A stretch of DNA of 64,000 nt, from assembly GCA_963989385.1 (NCBI GenBank), contig OZ022499.1, forward strand, positions 52,689,757 to 52,753,756, in the 5' to 3' direction. Each line of letters starts with the position of its first letter. Within the stretch, counting starts at the first letter, position 1. The DNA is from Ctena decussata. Taxonomy: Eukaryota; Mollusca; Bivalvia; Lucinida; Lucinidae. Shown here in pieces: positions 1 through 11,957 of the stretch. The notes under the pieces were generated by a model, which was given only the letters and a program-made list of their open reading frames with translations, ran no database searches and had not been told where the DNA came from. Position numbers and translations under genes: made by a program.

Positions 1-78
1 CCTACGTCGATGTGGCATGATTACATCGCATCGATGTCAGTACGATGTCATTCCGACGTCATGTACCCGCCGGGTAAG
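1..78. repeat. Partial CRE-rich foldback MITE (right half)
   Basis: The first bases match the right half of the complete palindromic element at 7157-7270: both contain a run of gatgtc/gacgtc words and end in a catgtacc/catgtgcc plus cgccggg/ctgctggg terminus. The left half lies outside the window or is lost. Confidence 0.55.
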
Positions 79-1364
79 CTCGTCAAAATATTTACGAAAT
101 TTATTCCTGTAAGGGCAGATAACCTATCCAGACTTACAGGAGGGCCCTAAGACAGTATCGAATCATGTGCGACAGTATCGGATCATACGACATTATTTTA
201 TAAGAGAGTTCCTCTGAGGCGTTCTGCCAACCTTCTTAGCTTCAATAGTTTGGCAACTTAAACAGTTGGACCTATTAAACTCTCAGATGATTTTTTTTAC
301 GGCGTTTCAGCGATATTTTCACGTGGTCCTTCACTAGCAACGGTTACGTCTGTTGACTAACAGTTGAATGTATACAAATGTACGAACATGTCAATAATTC
401 TTAACTCAGTAAGCCCCTGTGCCCCTATAGCACGGAAAGAATCTAACAGTACAGACCGTAATTTGACTTTGCAAAGTATAGAGTAGATAAGACCGTAGTG
501 TCTGATCAGGATCGTCAAATTTACAGTGATGTTCGCCTTAACATTGATATTTCATTGCAAATAGTGTATCAACACTACATGGTCGTTCAACGAGTTCTGC
601 TGCATTAACCTTAGTCTATACAGTGTACAAATGCTCATCTGATGAGTGCCAGTTGGTGATAACTTATGAGTGATCCGATACTGTCGAATCCACTGTAGGT
701 GTGTGCAAATGATTGTTTTCTGGTCCTCCGACCGTGCTGATAAAGCTCCGCTTAAAATGTGCTGATATGGAACAGATCAAATTATAATTTCACCACCTTG
801 CACGCTGCTATACCATATATTTTGTTCTACTTATCTTACTTTACACAATACGTCATCATCCTGGTCCATATTTCGCCCTATTGTTATACCCATGCAAAGT
901 ACATACCGCCCTAAACAATGCCATACACTTGTCAGATTCGGCATCAGGTAGGGCAAGGTATGTGGAATCTCAATCGCTCTAATAATCAGAATTATTATAG
1001 CCTGATAACGTATGAATCCATCTGCCACCTGACAATTAACAACTGCAGCTTCTGCAAATGGATAGCAAAGTATAACTGCTATTTGAATCGTATGTGTGTA
1101 AATTTATTAGCATTAAAATTCAGCGTTGTGAAGGATGAACTTGTGACGTTGTAAGTTTTGTTTGGCGACTGATAAGCCCACCATATGTTTCACTTAATGA
1201 AAAGCTGCGCACAACACAATGCATTATACGAGACTGATAAGTCGTTTGTGGGAGAGAACTGGTTTACATATTGTGGCTTACCTGAGACTTAATTTACCTC
1301 CCTTAGACCAGTGTCTAGAACCAAATCTGACATTGGAGAAAGATTATTGGTGGTGAAGTTACAA
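79..1364. other. Intergenic, nothing recognised
   Basis: AT-rich sequence with only short, unconvincing reading frames. I see no splice-supported exon, RNA gene or clear repeat here. Confidence 0.4.
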
Positions 1365-1545
1365 CTGGGGCCAGTTGCTCAAACGATCTAAGCAAGAAAT
1401 TTTGACTTAAGTTATAACTTAAGTCAAAAATGTATACTTCTGTGGTTTCAAAAAAAAATCTTAGTTGAAACTCTTTGCTTAGATTTTGCTATAAACTTAA
1501 GTCAACCAGCGAGGTGACTTAAGTTCTAACTTAAAATGTGTAAGG
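1365..1545. repeat. TTAAG-palindrome interspersed repeat, copy 1
   Basis: Contains repeated perfect palindromes of the acttaagttataacttaagt type plus the words ctaagcaagaaa and gccagttgctcaaac. A second block with the same vocabulary is at 4110-4262, ending in aaactggtccctgg, which resembles the reverse complement of the ggggccagtt start here. Probably a MITE family. Confidence 0.55.
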
Positions 1546-2122
1546 TAGATATGCTGATGATAGGCTGTCATAATTCCGGATATACCACAAAATGCGTTTA
1601 TAAAATGAAGACTGTTTTGTTCATTCATTATGCTCCTCGAATTCTAACTTGTATTTTATGATGTATTTAAACCTATAAGCGGTTCGGAACACAAGCAATT
1701 TTGCTACTGCACGTCCAATATGTGGTTTCTGTTCCGATTCCTCTTTGTTCATTTAGTAGACACAGTACATGATAGGGTTTGAGTCTTCTACTGTTCGTGC
1801 TCCGAAAACCCTATGTTCTTGATGGGTAAATTCACAGCTCTGCCACAGCTGAACCAAAGCTACTTAAACTGTTTACATGAGTCATATAGACGAGTACTTC
1901 TTAAGGTGGTGAAGGCAGGGCTCGGACAGGACCCATTCCCTGCGGCACTGAGTGCTTACCAGGTAAAACGGTATGTACATGGCAGCCCAGGCCTGTACAT
2001 TCAGGACATTTTCTCACGACACGGCTGATAAGTTTATGAAAGCCTTCGTATGAATACAGTGATGTGTGTCTCTTATTATAAAATAATCAATTAAAATACA
2101 TCATCTTCATCATCATCAGCAG
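1546..2122. other. Intergenic, nothing recognised
   Basis: The 71-residue open frame at 1813-2028 has no family signature and no splice-site support, so I do not call it a gene. Confidence 0.35.
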
Positions 2123-2123
2123 C

Positions 2124-2149
2124 ATCTCTCTCTCTCTCTCTCTCTCTCT
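2124..2149. repeat. (CT)n microsatellite
   Basis: Thirteen uninterrupted CT dinucleotides. Confidence 0.95.
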
Positions 2150-2445
2150 TGAAGGGGTGTGGTTTGGGGATGTTGGTAGCGTAAAAGCGTCAGCGAATAA
2201 AAATGACTTTATCATGTGATCGTACTCCATCATATAGTCCCCATTTCTATATTCATTACACCTGGAGACAATCGGGAAACACTTGACTCTCAAATTGCAT
2301 AGTTAGATAAAAGCAGAACCAAACATTAGAGAGAAAAAATGGAGAGATGAAAGAAAGTTTGTGTCCGTATGTTTTATTTTTGCTCATGGGAAAAACAGCT
2401 ATCGAAATATTATCTCCGTCTTTCTGCGCCTGTCAGTCATGCAAT

Positions 2446-2509
2446 ATGTGTGTGTGTGTGTGTCGGTGTGCGCATGCGCTCGTGTGTGTGTGTGCGCGCG
2501 CGTGTGTGT
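2446..2509. repeat. (TG)n/(CG)n alternating purine-pyrimidine tract
   Basis: About 64 bp of nearly perfect alternating purine-pyrimidine sequence, including tgtgtgtgtg, cgcatgcgc and gtgcgcgcgcgtgtg. Such tracts are known to favour left-handed Z-DNA. The open frames across it on both strands are by-products of the repeat. Confidence 0.9.
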
Positions 2510-3138
2510 AAAGTTTGTATTCCGACAAGCGTGCATTTGCGTATATGTGCATGTTTAGTGCACGCCCGCACGCAATGTATATATGTGCTAATTTTCATGT
2601 ATATGTGTGTGTGCGTTTGAAAATGCATAAATACTAGCTATGGCGAAAGGAAGAATTTCCACCGAAAAGTTCATGTTTTATATTCATATTTCCAGTCAAA
2701 AATAAGGCTAGTTCAAATTCGTGTGTGTCTCTTCTGCATGCTTGTCCCTCTTTCTATCGATACGAAGAAATTATAAACTAAACCTGCACGCAGGTTCCAT
2801 GTAGAGTAACTAACGCTTAACCGTAGCAGGTCCTTGCTCTAGCTTGGGACGTCCAAATGTCGAAAGCTTCGTGGTATCTTAGTCATACTTATGTGCGAGT
2901 TTGCGGATGGTCTGCATGATCATTCGTGCGTAAATGTATTTGTACGTGCGTGCCTACATAAAGGTGCATATTTTAGATCGAGGAATTCAGCAATGATGCG
3001 AGTGGGAAATGCCAAAGTTTCACAAAATTCTCCTGTAGCCATGTTTCGGTGGAATACAAGAGTTAGGTGAAGTGAGGAAGTGCCTATCCGATGTAGGTAT
3101 ATTCACTAAATAGTCGACTTTTATTTAGGAAGCAAGAG

Positions 3139-3344
3139 CAGTGCTCCAGATCAGAAGGGGTAACAGGGATGATTCTGAGATAATTTTCATTATTTATGAA
3201 GGAAAACATATGCTGTGACCTTCATTAGAACCGTCTCGGTAACACGGTTCTAATGAGGGGTCAAAACGTATGGCTTTTTTTATGGAGAAATATTAAAAAT
3301 TATCCCTAAATTATCCGTGCTTCCCCTTCTTATCTGATGAACTG
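3139..3344. mobile_element. MITE-2 foldback element, copy 1
   Basis: A roughly 200-bp imperfect palindrome. The left end reads cagtgctccagatcagaagg. The centre is attagaaccgtctcggtaac followed by acggttctaatgaggggtc. The right end is ccccttcttatctgatgaac. Other copies are at 13699, 13924, 38368, 52770, 55818, 58297 and 59261. Confidence 0.8.
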
Positions 3345-3560
3345 AAAGAGGGAACTTACTTTTTGGCAATGACCATTGTACACACTGCTGATAACGGCTA
3401 AAGATCTCAGCAGTTCTAAACATTTCTTTTCTATTGATCAAGTTTTCGACCAGACAACTCTATCACTTCCGCACTTCTGTGTTTGCCGCAACTGAACGAG
3501 ACATAAACGGTTGGAGATTTAGTTGGTTGGTCGTTTTTGGTTTAACGGCTCTTAGAGACA

Positions 3561-3752
3561 GTATTTAAGTCTATATCGAACCGTCTCTCAGAGAGAGGGA
3601 GAAGGAAAGGAGATAGGAGAGTTAAAAAATGTCCAAAGAATGCCCGCCCGCACCTACTGCAAACACAGTTGGCCCTTGCCACACTATTATCCATATCAGT
3701 AGGACGCCCCAGCACTAAAAGTTACCTAGCATCATCTTCCGACCACGGCCAT
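3561..3752. repeat. Interspersed repeat (gagagaggga... cagtaggacgcccc), copy 1
   Basis: Aligns over about 190 bp with 10403-10596. Shared words include agtattt, ccgtct, the purine run gagagggagaa, cccgcacctactgcaa, ggcccttgcc and atcagtaggacgcccc. Confidence 0.75.
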
Positions 3753-3949
3753 ACCCAAAAGATTGGAGAAGCTTGAAACATAGTTTTCGATAAGACAAGC
3801 GTGTCAGGAAACTTTTATACTCCCTTTAACTTTAGAATGCATAAAAATAGGGCACACATTCAAAGCAGTACCATGTTAAATTAAAGTACCGTAAATAAAT
3901 TAAAGAAAATAATGAAATAAAACAAACGACAAAAAATAAAAGGGAAAAG

Positions 3950-4030
3950 TGGAGATTTGAACCCGTGATTCGAACCCGTAACTGTCTGTGCTAGAGCGCA
4001 AAACGCTATCCACCACACCACCGCCTCAGG
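3950..4030 (-). repeat. tRNA-like SINE head or tRNA pseudogene
   Basis: On the minus strand the segment reads ggtggtgtggtggatagcg (A-box-like), then an anticodon-arm-like stretch, then gggttcgaatcacgg, which matches the pol III B box GGTTCGANNCC. The arms do not form a clean tRNA cloverleaf and no CCA-adjacent acceptor stem is convincing. A tRNA-derived SINE or pseudogene is more likely than a working tRNA. Confidence 0.6.
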
Positions 4031-4109
4031 TACGTCATCATGTTGTTTGGTACATAAAAGTATATTACAGACTTTTAACACAGCTAAAAATAGACTCCTA
4101 AAAATAGAC

Positions 4110-4262
4110 AAGACTTAAGTCAAAACAGATTAAGTTTTTGCTTAGATGAATTTGTGAAACAGCTTAAGTACGAACTTAAGTCATTCTTACTTTTTTACTT
4201 AAGTTATAACTTAAGTTGTAACTTAAGCACAAATCTAAGATATGTTCATGAAACTGGTCCCT
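4110..4262. repeat. TTAAG-palindrome interspersed repeat, copy 2
   Basis: Repeated acttaagttataacttaagt palindromes and a gcttagat word shared with 1365-1545. Confidence 0.55.
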
Positions 4263-4431
4263 GGTTTATAATTGTTTATTATGGCAGCTAGAAGCTACAT
4301 CTGATTCATAATAGGAAAATTAGGATCTTTCGACAACTTAAAATCCTTCAATAAAAAGTAAGTTTGGTGCATATTGAGAAAGAAAAAGTAGGAGAACTAT
4401 GGTCCCACCAAACAATATGTCATTGTCTACA

Positions 4432-4808
4432 TACCGTATACGCGGTAATTTTCGCGGGTTCAAAATTTCGCGGTTAAGGGTCAAAAACGTAAAAAAAAAA
4501 TTTTTCGCGATTTTTAATTATCGCGGTTAGCAACATGCGCGAAAATTAGAACTATTTCTTTTTACACTTGAGTCAGTTCGTTCATTAACCTGCGGCAGGG
4601 CCGCCGCAGGTAAATGAAGGAACTGACTCAATTGAAAAATACCAGCAACTACCGAAGCAAACAGAAACAAAACATATGAACAATGTGTGTACAGAAGAAA
4701 CTTGGTAAGAAACTGGAAATTATTCGCGATTTTAATATTCGCAGTTTCTAAGGAACCGCGAAATACAGCGAAAAATGAAACACCACAAAAACTACCTTGT
4801 ATACGGTA
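4432..4808. mobile_element. MITE with TACCGTATAC termini and an inner hairpin
   Basis: Inverted termini taccgtatac and gtatacggta enclose 377 bp rich in ttcgcg and cgcgaa words. Near the middle (about 4567-4634) lies a long inner hairpin: tgagtcagttcgttcatt pairs with aatgaaggaactgactca around a cctgcggc/gccgcagg core. Both flanks carry tctacat. No coding potential. Confidence 0.75.
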
Positions 4809-4849
4809 TATCTACATGCATACCAGTTTATCTTTAATTTAGTGTCTGT

Positions 4850-5372
4850 GAAACACGCTACGCACAATACATGTATTTACATTGATTTTTACGACAATCC
4901 TCTCAAGGATTGCACAAGCCACTGCAGCTCTGGCAAAGCTGAAGCCAATATAGAGAGATAACAACATATCCCTTAAATCAAAGATGAAACTGATGCACTC
5001 CCTTATAATATCCATACTGTATGCTCGTGAGTTATGGACCTTGACAAAGATCATGTCGCTGATAAGGATGTTCGCAGAAAGATCCGAGGAGTAAATGGAG
5101 AATATGACGAGCTCCTGACCTTGGTCAAGAAAAGGAAACTGAGGCGGTTCGGCCACGTCTCAATTCTTCTGGTTTAGCAAAGACAATTCTTCAGGGCACA
5201 ATGAAAGGAAAAAGAAGAGGTAGACAGAAGAAGAGATGCGAAGACAATATTAAGGAGTGGACAAAGATAGACTTTGCTAGCTCAGCTACGAGAGCAGCTG
5301 ACGACAGGGCTAGGAAGAAGGTCATCTGTGGTACTCCAACGACCTAGCAAGGCTAATGGATAAACTAGACTA
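4850..5372 (+). pseudogene. 3' end of a non-LTR retrotransposon reverse transcriptase
   Basis: Conceptual translation with stops and at least one frameshift gives the C-terminal segment typical of one large LINE family. Pieces in order are ATAALAKLKPI-stop-RDNN, MKLMHSLIISILYAREL, VRRKI, EYDELLTLVKKRKLRRFGHV, then after a shift SSGLAKTILQGTMKGK and EWTKIDFASS. The element ends in a ctagactagactagac tail. Only the last part of the protein is present, as expected from 5'-truncated insertion. A shorter 3' piece of the same family is at 29881-29986. It is non-functional. Confidence 0.8.
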
Positions 5373-5804
5373 GACTAGACTTTATGCAAGGTTATGGGAT
5401 AGACTGGGACATATTTTTACACCCGTTTGAAAAATATTTCACTTATATCTAGTCGAAGTGGGCGAAAGCCGGAGCTTCCGGTGAAAACACTTGACTTCCC
5501 GCAAGCAGTACATGGCTTCTCACGTGTGCACCTAGCAAGGCTCGAACCCAAACTGGTAAGAGACCTGATGTTTAGTGTCACCGCATTTATGTGTAAGGCC
5601 ATGGTGACCCTATATTTACGTGGAAAGGCTGAGAGAGTTAACCTGTACATGGTCGAATTACTGATATCACAGAAGCAATAACCAAAACATATTTTTTGAC
5701 ACAAATACCCTTTTTTGCGCGACTTAGCTAAACAAACATATCCTTCGTGTACGTGCGCGTGCTAGCGTGCGTGTGCCATTGTAAAAATATTATGTACTTG
5801 CTAA

Positions 5805-6345
5805 AAAGATACGTCTGAGGATGGTATACTGAAAGCAGGGATGCATATCGGGCAATGGGGTTAATGTCACGGTTGACTGAACATAGAAAAATATCCACAT
5901 GTTGCCCTTATCTCAGTTTCTAAGTGACCGCGAGGGCTAGAGTCTTTAAACTTATTCCATATATACGTCTGGGGATGGTCTACTGAAAGCAGTGCATGAA
6001 ACCGCAAGGGCTAGAGTCTTCAAACTTGCTCCATTGATACGTCTGGGGAAGATCTGCTGAAAGCAGTGATGCATTTCGGGCCAAGACCTATATCTCACGG
6101 TCGACTGAACGTAGAAAGACAATGATTGCTTGGGATAATCACTGAGTATGACTATAACCTTGAACCCAAGCAGTAGGTCACAGTGACCTATATTTCATGG
6201 TCCAGTGATGTTGCCTTATATCTTGAAGCATATTTGATGTACGAACATGATTGCTTCTGATAATGACTCAGAATGAGCCAGTTTGACCTGAAACAAACAG
6301 TAGGTCATAGTGACGTATATTTTATGGTCCAGTGTTTTTACCTTA
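5805..6345. repeat. Degenerate tandem repeats
   Basis: Three copies of a block beginning atacgtctgrggatggt-tactgaaagcag (5809, 5963, 6036). They are followed by two tandem units of about 115-120 bp that share gattgctt, aggtca-agtgac and atggtccagtg. The block resembles the tandem cores of other elements in the window. Confidence 0.6.
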
Positions 6346-6411
6346 TTTCTTACTTCTAAATTTACATTTAAAACAAAAATAGGATTTATAGTTCCGCAGG
6401 ATGTAAATCGA

Positions 6412-6432
6412 CGAGAGAGAGAGAGAGAGAGA
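6412..6432. repeat. (GA)n microsatellite
   Basis: About ten GA dinucleotides. Confidence 0.9.
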
Positions 6433-7156
6433 TTCTCTTGGAAGCCCATACAGCTTTCGTGAATTTTAATTATCATCAAAACCTTCACTTTTAAACAAAA
6501 ATATAGAGTGAGAGATTTTCCGCTGCAATCAGTATCACTGACTCGCATGTCAGTTATACGTTGCTGACATCAAGTTTGATATAAATACAGAAATATGTAG
6601 TGACTCACCTGTCCTGAACGTTACAATTAGACAAAGTAACTGGAACATAATGTTTGGTGTCACTTTGACTTTTGTGGTCACTCGATATATTCTTGTGTTT
6701 CTATGGAATCGGGCATAATGAGATACTCTTAAGTTATCATTTTTCCAGTTCAGCATGCGCATATTCTGAGTTTACTGCCGATTGTGCACTACATACGTTT
6801 ACTATCCACTGATTATTAGTTCGTCCTGTGTACTTTGTAAATACTGCGTATCGTCTACTGTAACATTAACACTGCGCAGAGCCCAAACCTAGCAGCATGC
6901 GTAAAATGCCACGGTATGCAGTAGACCGTAGACAGGGCGTCGTAGACAGTAAGTTGTACACAGACAGTGCACAGTATACAGCCAGCATACATGCATGTGC
7001 ATGTACAAAGGTAATGTTGCAGTATGGGACTTTGGGGCAAGTGGGACACTTAATGGAAAAGCACCTGTATGTTACGGGCTGATATGACATAGCGAGAGTC
7101 AAACATGTTGGCACTATATATAACTACCAATCATATGCTGGGTATGGCGTGCAAAA

Positions 7157-7270
7157 TATCCCACCGGGCACATGACGTCGAAATGACGTCCTAATGGCGT
7201 CGATGCGACGTTACTGTGTCGCAGTGACGTCAGTACGACGTCATTTCAACGTCATGTGCCTGCTGGGATA
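7157..7270. mobile_element. CRE-rich foldback MITE
   Basis: A 114-bp near-perfect palindrome from tatcccaccgggcacatgac to cgtcatgtgcctgctgggata. It contains several gacgtc words and one exact TGACGTCA, the CREB/ATF palindrome. The 78 bp at the window start look like half of another copy. Confidence 0.8.
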
Positions 7271-7426
7271 AAGTATATCTCAGTTACCCCAGTGCTACCC
7301 CAATTTACCCTACTGAGTAAACAGTAGGGGCCTACACAAAAATTCCATACATATAGCTATGTAACTTCTGTGTACTGCACTTTCTCATTGAAAGACGCTT
7401 GAGAATGGTGGGGGTGGGGCGGTAAG

Positions 7427-7448
7427 TGGGGGGGGGGGGGGGGGGGGG
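7427..7448. repeat. Poly-G run
   Basis: About 22 consecutive G within a G-rich patch. Confidence 0.95.
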
Positions 7449-8832
7449 AGAGAAGGGAGAACATTAGATTCTTATTTTCAGTTATGGTAGAACTGGAGAG
7501 AGGATGGGGGAAGTGGGATAGGGTGAGGTGGCGGTAAGAAATTCACTAGGTCAAACAAACAAATAAGCTAATGAATAAATGAATAAATAAAGTGTATGCT
7601 AATATGAAATACACAAGTTTCCTGAGAAATCAGGCTTCAGTCACCTCCATTTATGCATGACTAGTAAAAACTTACTATGGGTGGGTCAGAAAAAAAAAAC
7701 AACAGATTTCCGGAGGATGTTTATCTTTAAATCTTTGATATTTATTTAAATCTTTAAATCGTTGATATTTATCTGTAAACCTTTAATCACAGGGGTGGGG
7801 GCGGGTGGGGTGGGGCTGTGGCGGTGGAGGAGGGGGGTTACCACTGAAGGATTTACCATTTACCATTGTATGCTTCTCGAGAAATCTGACGAGTTCTCCT
7901 TATTCTTTTCCATGTCGCCACAACCATGAATACTGCTTTGAAATTAAGCGAAAACCTTTACAGCCTCGTTGTAGACTCTCCGCGTGCAGTTCTACCGCTG
8001 TGATTTGGTGGTGTGTAACCTTACGTTTCAAATTACCGGATCAGAACCGTCTTTTAGCGCGTGAATCTCACGTGTTATTTCCCTTACCGGAAGTAAACAA
8101 TGACAGACGTTTTCTCCTGAACGAAGACATGAACAAGTTTTGACAATCAAATCAAGTTTTCTCTTTATTCGAAGGATGCACAGAAATTTTTACCTATGCC
8201 TCGAGAATCATTATTGATGGGTTTATCAAGAAATATCAAGATTTCTGTCGGAACCCGAACGATACTCGAATTTTGAACCAGGTTTGTGATCGTCTGTGGG
8301 TCGAGCTCAGGTGCTGCCTGACCATAGTCTTATATTTTTTTTAGCGAGGAAATATTTTTTTCGTAGAAACGCTGTTAAACATACATACACAGTATTGGTC
8401 AAGTGCCAGTGGGATTGCCAACAGTTACATAAAATACCCCTCAGATAATAACTGAACTAATCCAAATCTGACAATGCAGAAAATCCAAATATTTGGTTTA
8501 AACATTATTCTATTCAAGATTATTTTACATTCTAACACAGTGCGCCTATAGAAGCAATGGAAAGTTACCGTGTTTTATTCTGCAACAATTCACTGTTTTG
8601 GAGTGCGTGAGTCTAAATACGGACGTCACTGCAATTGCTGACGTAATTTTGTGACGTTTTGAGACGTTAGACGGTGTGACGTCTCTTTTTCTTTCTAAAA
8701 TCGCCATAAAAAAGTATATTTGTCTTAGATACAGTTAAGAATATTGGCGGGAGTATGAACGCGCTGGCAGGAAGGTTGGGAGAGTTTGAATGAAAAGAAT
8801 AGTTTTTTTTAGCGTTTTTGAGTGTTAGAATC
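7449..8832. other. Intergenic, nothing recognised
   Basis: The 112-residue open frame at 7805-8143 starts in a G-rich low-complexity patch and shows no recognisable domain, so I leave it uncalled. Otherwise AT-rich unique-looking sequence. Confidence 0.35.
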
Positions 8833-9003
8833 GAAATAGTTCAGCTCTAGCATTGAATTGTTGAGTAATAATTCACTGTTTGTCGGTCAGTTGTAAGTAG
8901 ATATATCACTCACGCTCCGCGCTCGTGATATGATCTACTTTACAACTGACCTCCAAACAGTGAATTATTACTTAACAATTCACTGCTAGAGCTGATCTAT
9001 TTC
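8833..9003. mobile_element. Long hairpin (foldback element)
   Basis: A 171-bp inverted repeat. The left arm gaaatagttcagctctagc continues through aataattcactgttt and cagttgtaagtagat. The right arm is its near-exact reverse complement, ending gctagagctgatctatttc. The centre is a second small palindrome around cgctccgcgctcg. No coding content. Confidence 0.8.
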
Positions 9004-9191
9004 TTAAACAATACAATATACATAGAACAAGACAACAGGATTTGATAGTAAGCGTGTAGCTCATGTATGTCATCTCCTGGAATGAACATATTTTACAACA
9101 GTACAGATGGCTTAAACGCACAAAAACATATAACATGGAAGTAACCATATATTTGGTGGTAAATGCGGCAGTCACATCAGGTAATACACTA

Positions 9192-9253
9192 GTGAGCTGC
9201 ACACGCTGAGCTATCCTGCATCGTGAGCTGCACACGCTGAGCTATCCTGCATC
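9192..9253. repeat. 31-bp tandem duplication
   Basis: Two identical adjacent 31-bp copies beginning gtgagctgcacacgctgag. Identity suggests a recent duplication. Confidence 0.9.
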
Positions 9254-9654
9254 TTTTCAAAGTCACAATATTGTCATCCTTTCCCAGGACTATTTATGTG
9301 TCATCACATATTTAGCCTTGATTAATTCTTCTGGTTTAACTCAAGAATTCAACAGGTTCTTTTGGCTCACCTGCAAACATAATTTATCATCATATGATAA
9401 TGAAATAACAGCTTCAAAAAGTAATTGTATTTTGGCTAGGCAACCACATCTAAACCATCGAACATAAATACTATAGCAAGTCTATAAGACGAGCATGGCA
9501 TTCAAGAACCACAAATATTCAGCAGCTGGCCAAGGTATCGTGTATGTATAAGGGGAAAATTAATACTTCCTAATTTTAAATAATGAAAAAAAGCTCAACA
9601 TAATGCATGAAAATTACCCCTAACAGTCTAGCCTCAAGGTCCTGAAAGTAGATA

Positions 9655-9876
9655 TGAGCGGCAACATGACAAAACCAACAAAGTGGCATGTGCGCCCAGT
9701 GAAGACACAGGTCAGCCTGGGCATCCGCCCAGTCTGATCAGAGACTTCCATGATAGATCTAAGCTAGCTCCATGCGCACAGTGAAGACTCTGATCAGACT
9801 GGGCGGATGCCCAGGCTGATATGAGTCTTCACCGGACGCACATGCCACTTTGTTGGTTTTGTCGTGGCGCGGCTCA
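9655..9876. mobile_element. MITE-1 foldback element, copy A
   Basis: Starts tgagcggcaacatgac, ends gcgcggctca and is flanked on both sides by TA. The core contains ctgatcagactgggcggatg and gcccaggctgat. Copies B-F are at 11958, 21677, 46792, 55329 and 55957. Confidence 0.85.
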
Positions 9877-10135
9877 TATAGAGGCAATGGTCAGGAACCG
9901 ACACAATCATCCTGACCTAAACACCAAATGGGAAACGAAAACAATCAATATGGCACATGATCCAACAATATGGCACATGATACAACATACCAGTATATGA
10001 AACGCTATGAGGTCACCTCTGTTCTAGCAGATGGCCACAAGGTTATTCTAAATTACGTACAAAAATTAGACAAAAATGCGAAAAACACTAACATTAACAG
10101 TAGACCACAACAGAAGCACTGCCTGGAAACCGTGC

Positions 10136-10152
10136 GGGGGGGGGGGGGGGGG
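10136..10152. repeat. Poly-G run
   Basis: Seventeen consecutive G. Confidence 0.95.
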
Positions 10153-10402
10153 CTTTAAGCCTTCTACAAGCCATGCACGTAACCCAGTCCTCTTTTCACT
10201 TCATTTTACTATATTTCAATAGCCCTTATACCGAAACATACAAGCCCTGATCTCACTTGAAAGACATTCTCCAATCAATCTTTCACAATTTTTGTGTGAA
10301 GTATCAGAATTTTTTTTTAACAATTAACTTTATCATTAATAAATGGCCTTTGGTTGGGTCATAAAGGCCTCTGTGCACCACTTTCTTTCACCATACTTCA
10401 CC

Positions 10403-10596
10403 AGTATTTCAGTTTATATCGGGCCGTCTTCCAGAGAGGGAGAAAGAGGAGAAATGATAGACGAGAGAGAAAATGTCAAAACAACCCCCACCCGCACCTA
10501 CTGCAAGCACAGTAGGCCCTTGCCCTACAATGTTCCAAATCAGTAGGACGCCCCGGCACTGGAAGGTACACACAGCACCATCGCACCACCCAACCA
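10403..10596. repeat. Interspersed repeat (gagagaggga... cagtaggacgcccc), copy 2
   Basis: Second copy of the repeat at 3561-3752, with the same order of shared words. Open frames on either strand across it are not supported as genes. Confidence 0.75.
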
Positions 10597-11957
10597 CCAC
10601 ATTAGGCTTAGGTAACTGATAGATGCACAGACTCTATATTCTCTGGGTAAACTGATGTAACATTTCTGGCATTATAATACACGCAATACCGTAAACTTTA
10701 TTATCCAGAACGTTCTTACCTTTCAACATCTTGCTGTCTCACGTTTTGGACGTCGTCATAAGCTTCAAAGGTGCAATTATTCTTGCCTGGCTTGTTTCAG
10801 CTATGACTCCGTTCATTATCATCTCATCAAGGATTATGTGTACTTTATCAAAATTAAAAACAATCTTAAAAAGTTAAGGAATGTTCACCACACACATAAG
10901 TAGATTTATGCTATTTATACAAATAATGTATGAAATAAGAATATCAGGTATTATTATGAGTACTTTAACCAGTCTACATATACTTAAGACTGTTCAGCCC
11001 CTCAGGAGAATCGATAGTTTATTCTATCATAGTGATTTTCGGTTTTTGTTTTTGTTTTTATTGTTGTTGTTTTAATACTCTCTATTTAAAAACGCCTCAC
11101 CTTAAAATTGTGATTTTTGGTAATTTAACATTGCAAGTTAATAAAAGCGTAGGTCTTACCACATCTAATCATATGAAACAAAATGCTGGGAATGATACCA
11201 AAGGTGACGAACCTTGCACTTGCAGGGTCATTGTCATTGCTCCAAAACTGTCCATCCAGGTCCTTTGAAACTGACTTCAGCTTTGCCATGAATGATATTC
11301 TACCGCAAAATAACAGTATTAAAGCTATTCTGAGTTTATACACTATCACACCGTTAAACTCATAAGCAGCAACATAAGAATGAGCTCTTAAACAAGTGCT
11401 TAATAGCAAATGACGTCATTCGACTTTTATCACTAAAAACTACTCAACAGTAAAAAAACTTAACGCCACTTTCAGTTAATTGTTTTAATGGTTATCACAG
11501 AGCAAAGCTTGTGTCAACTCAAAGTTCTATTAGAGACACTATGATCTCGTTGATCCCTACAATGTGGCCGTTTCTAAACTAGTTTCTGACTGGACAGCCA
11601 CAGCCGAAACACAGTATGGCTTTCAGTTTCCGGCCTTTCATCAATGCCTTGTCTAAAAGATTCATTGACGTGCAGGTGTATTATTATAGGCAGGTGACAC
11701 TTACTACTCGAAAGCACCTGATCACACATCCTTTTGTGGGGTCCATGTCTGGGTATCAAAATATTTCGGATCTGTCAATGTTTCTATCCCTTAAAGACAT
11801 TTATTCTCGTCTATACAGAACACACCCCTAGTCTTTATTGCTTTTATGGCCCTGCTATGTTATTACCTGTACGAGACACAGTATTTCCTTTGATAAGACA
11901 ACAGTATCACTGGACTGTCGCATAATAGCATTATGACGCCCAATACGCAAGAATATT
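10597..11957. other. Intergenic, no supported gene
   Basis: Minus-strand frame 11125-11409 contains a stretch with balanced, exon-like codons (about 11165-11295). No convincing acceptor or family match was found, so it is left uncalled. The rest is AT-rich. Confidence 0.3.

Noticed and set aside
2361..2628. Overlapping open frames on both strands rich in Val/Cys or His/Thr.
   Set aside because: Products of the TG/CG microsatellite.
7805..8143. 112-residue plus-strand frame starting in a G-rich patch.
   Set aside because: Low-complexity start, no domain, no splice partners.
11125..11409. Minus-strand frame with a locally exon-like stretch (MAKLKSVSKDLDGQFW...).
   Set aside because: No convincing acceptor, no recognised family and no phase link to neighbouring exons; kept only as a note.
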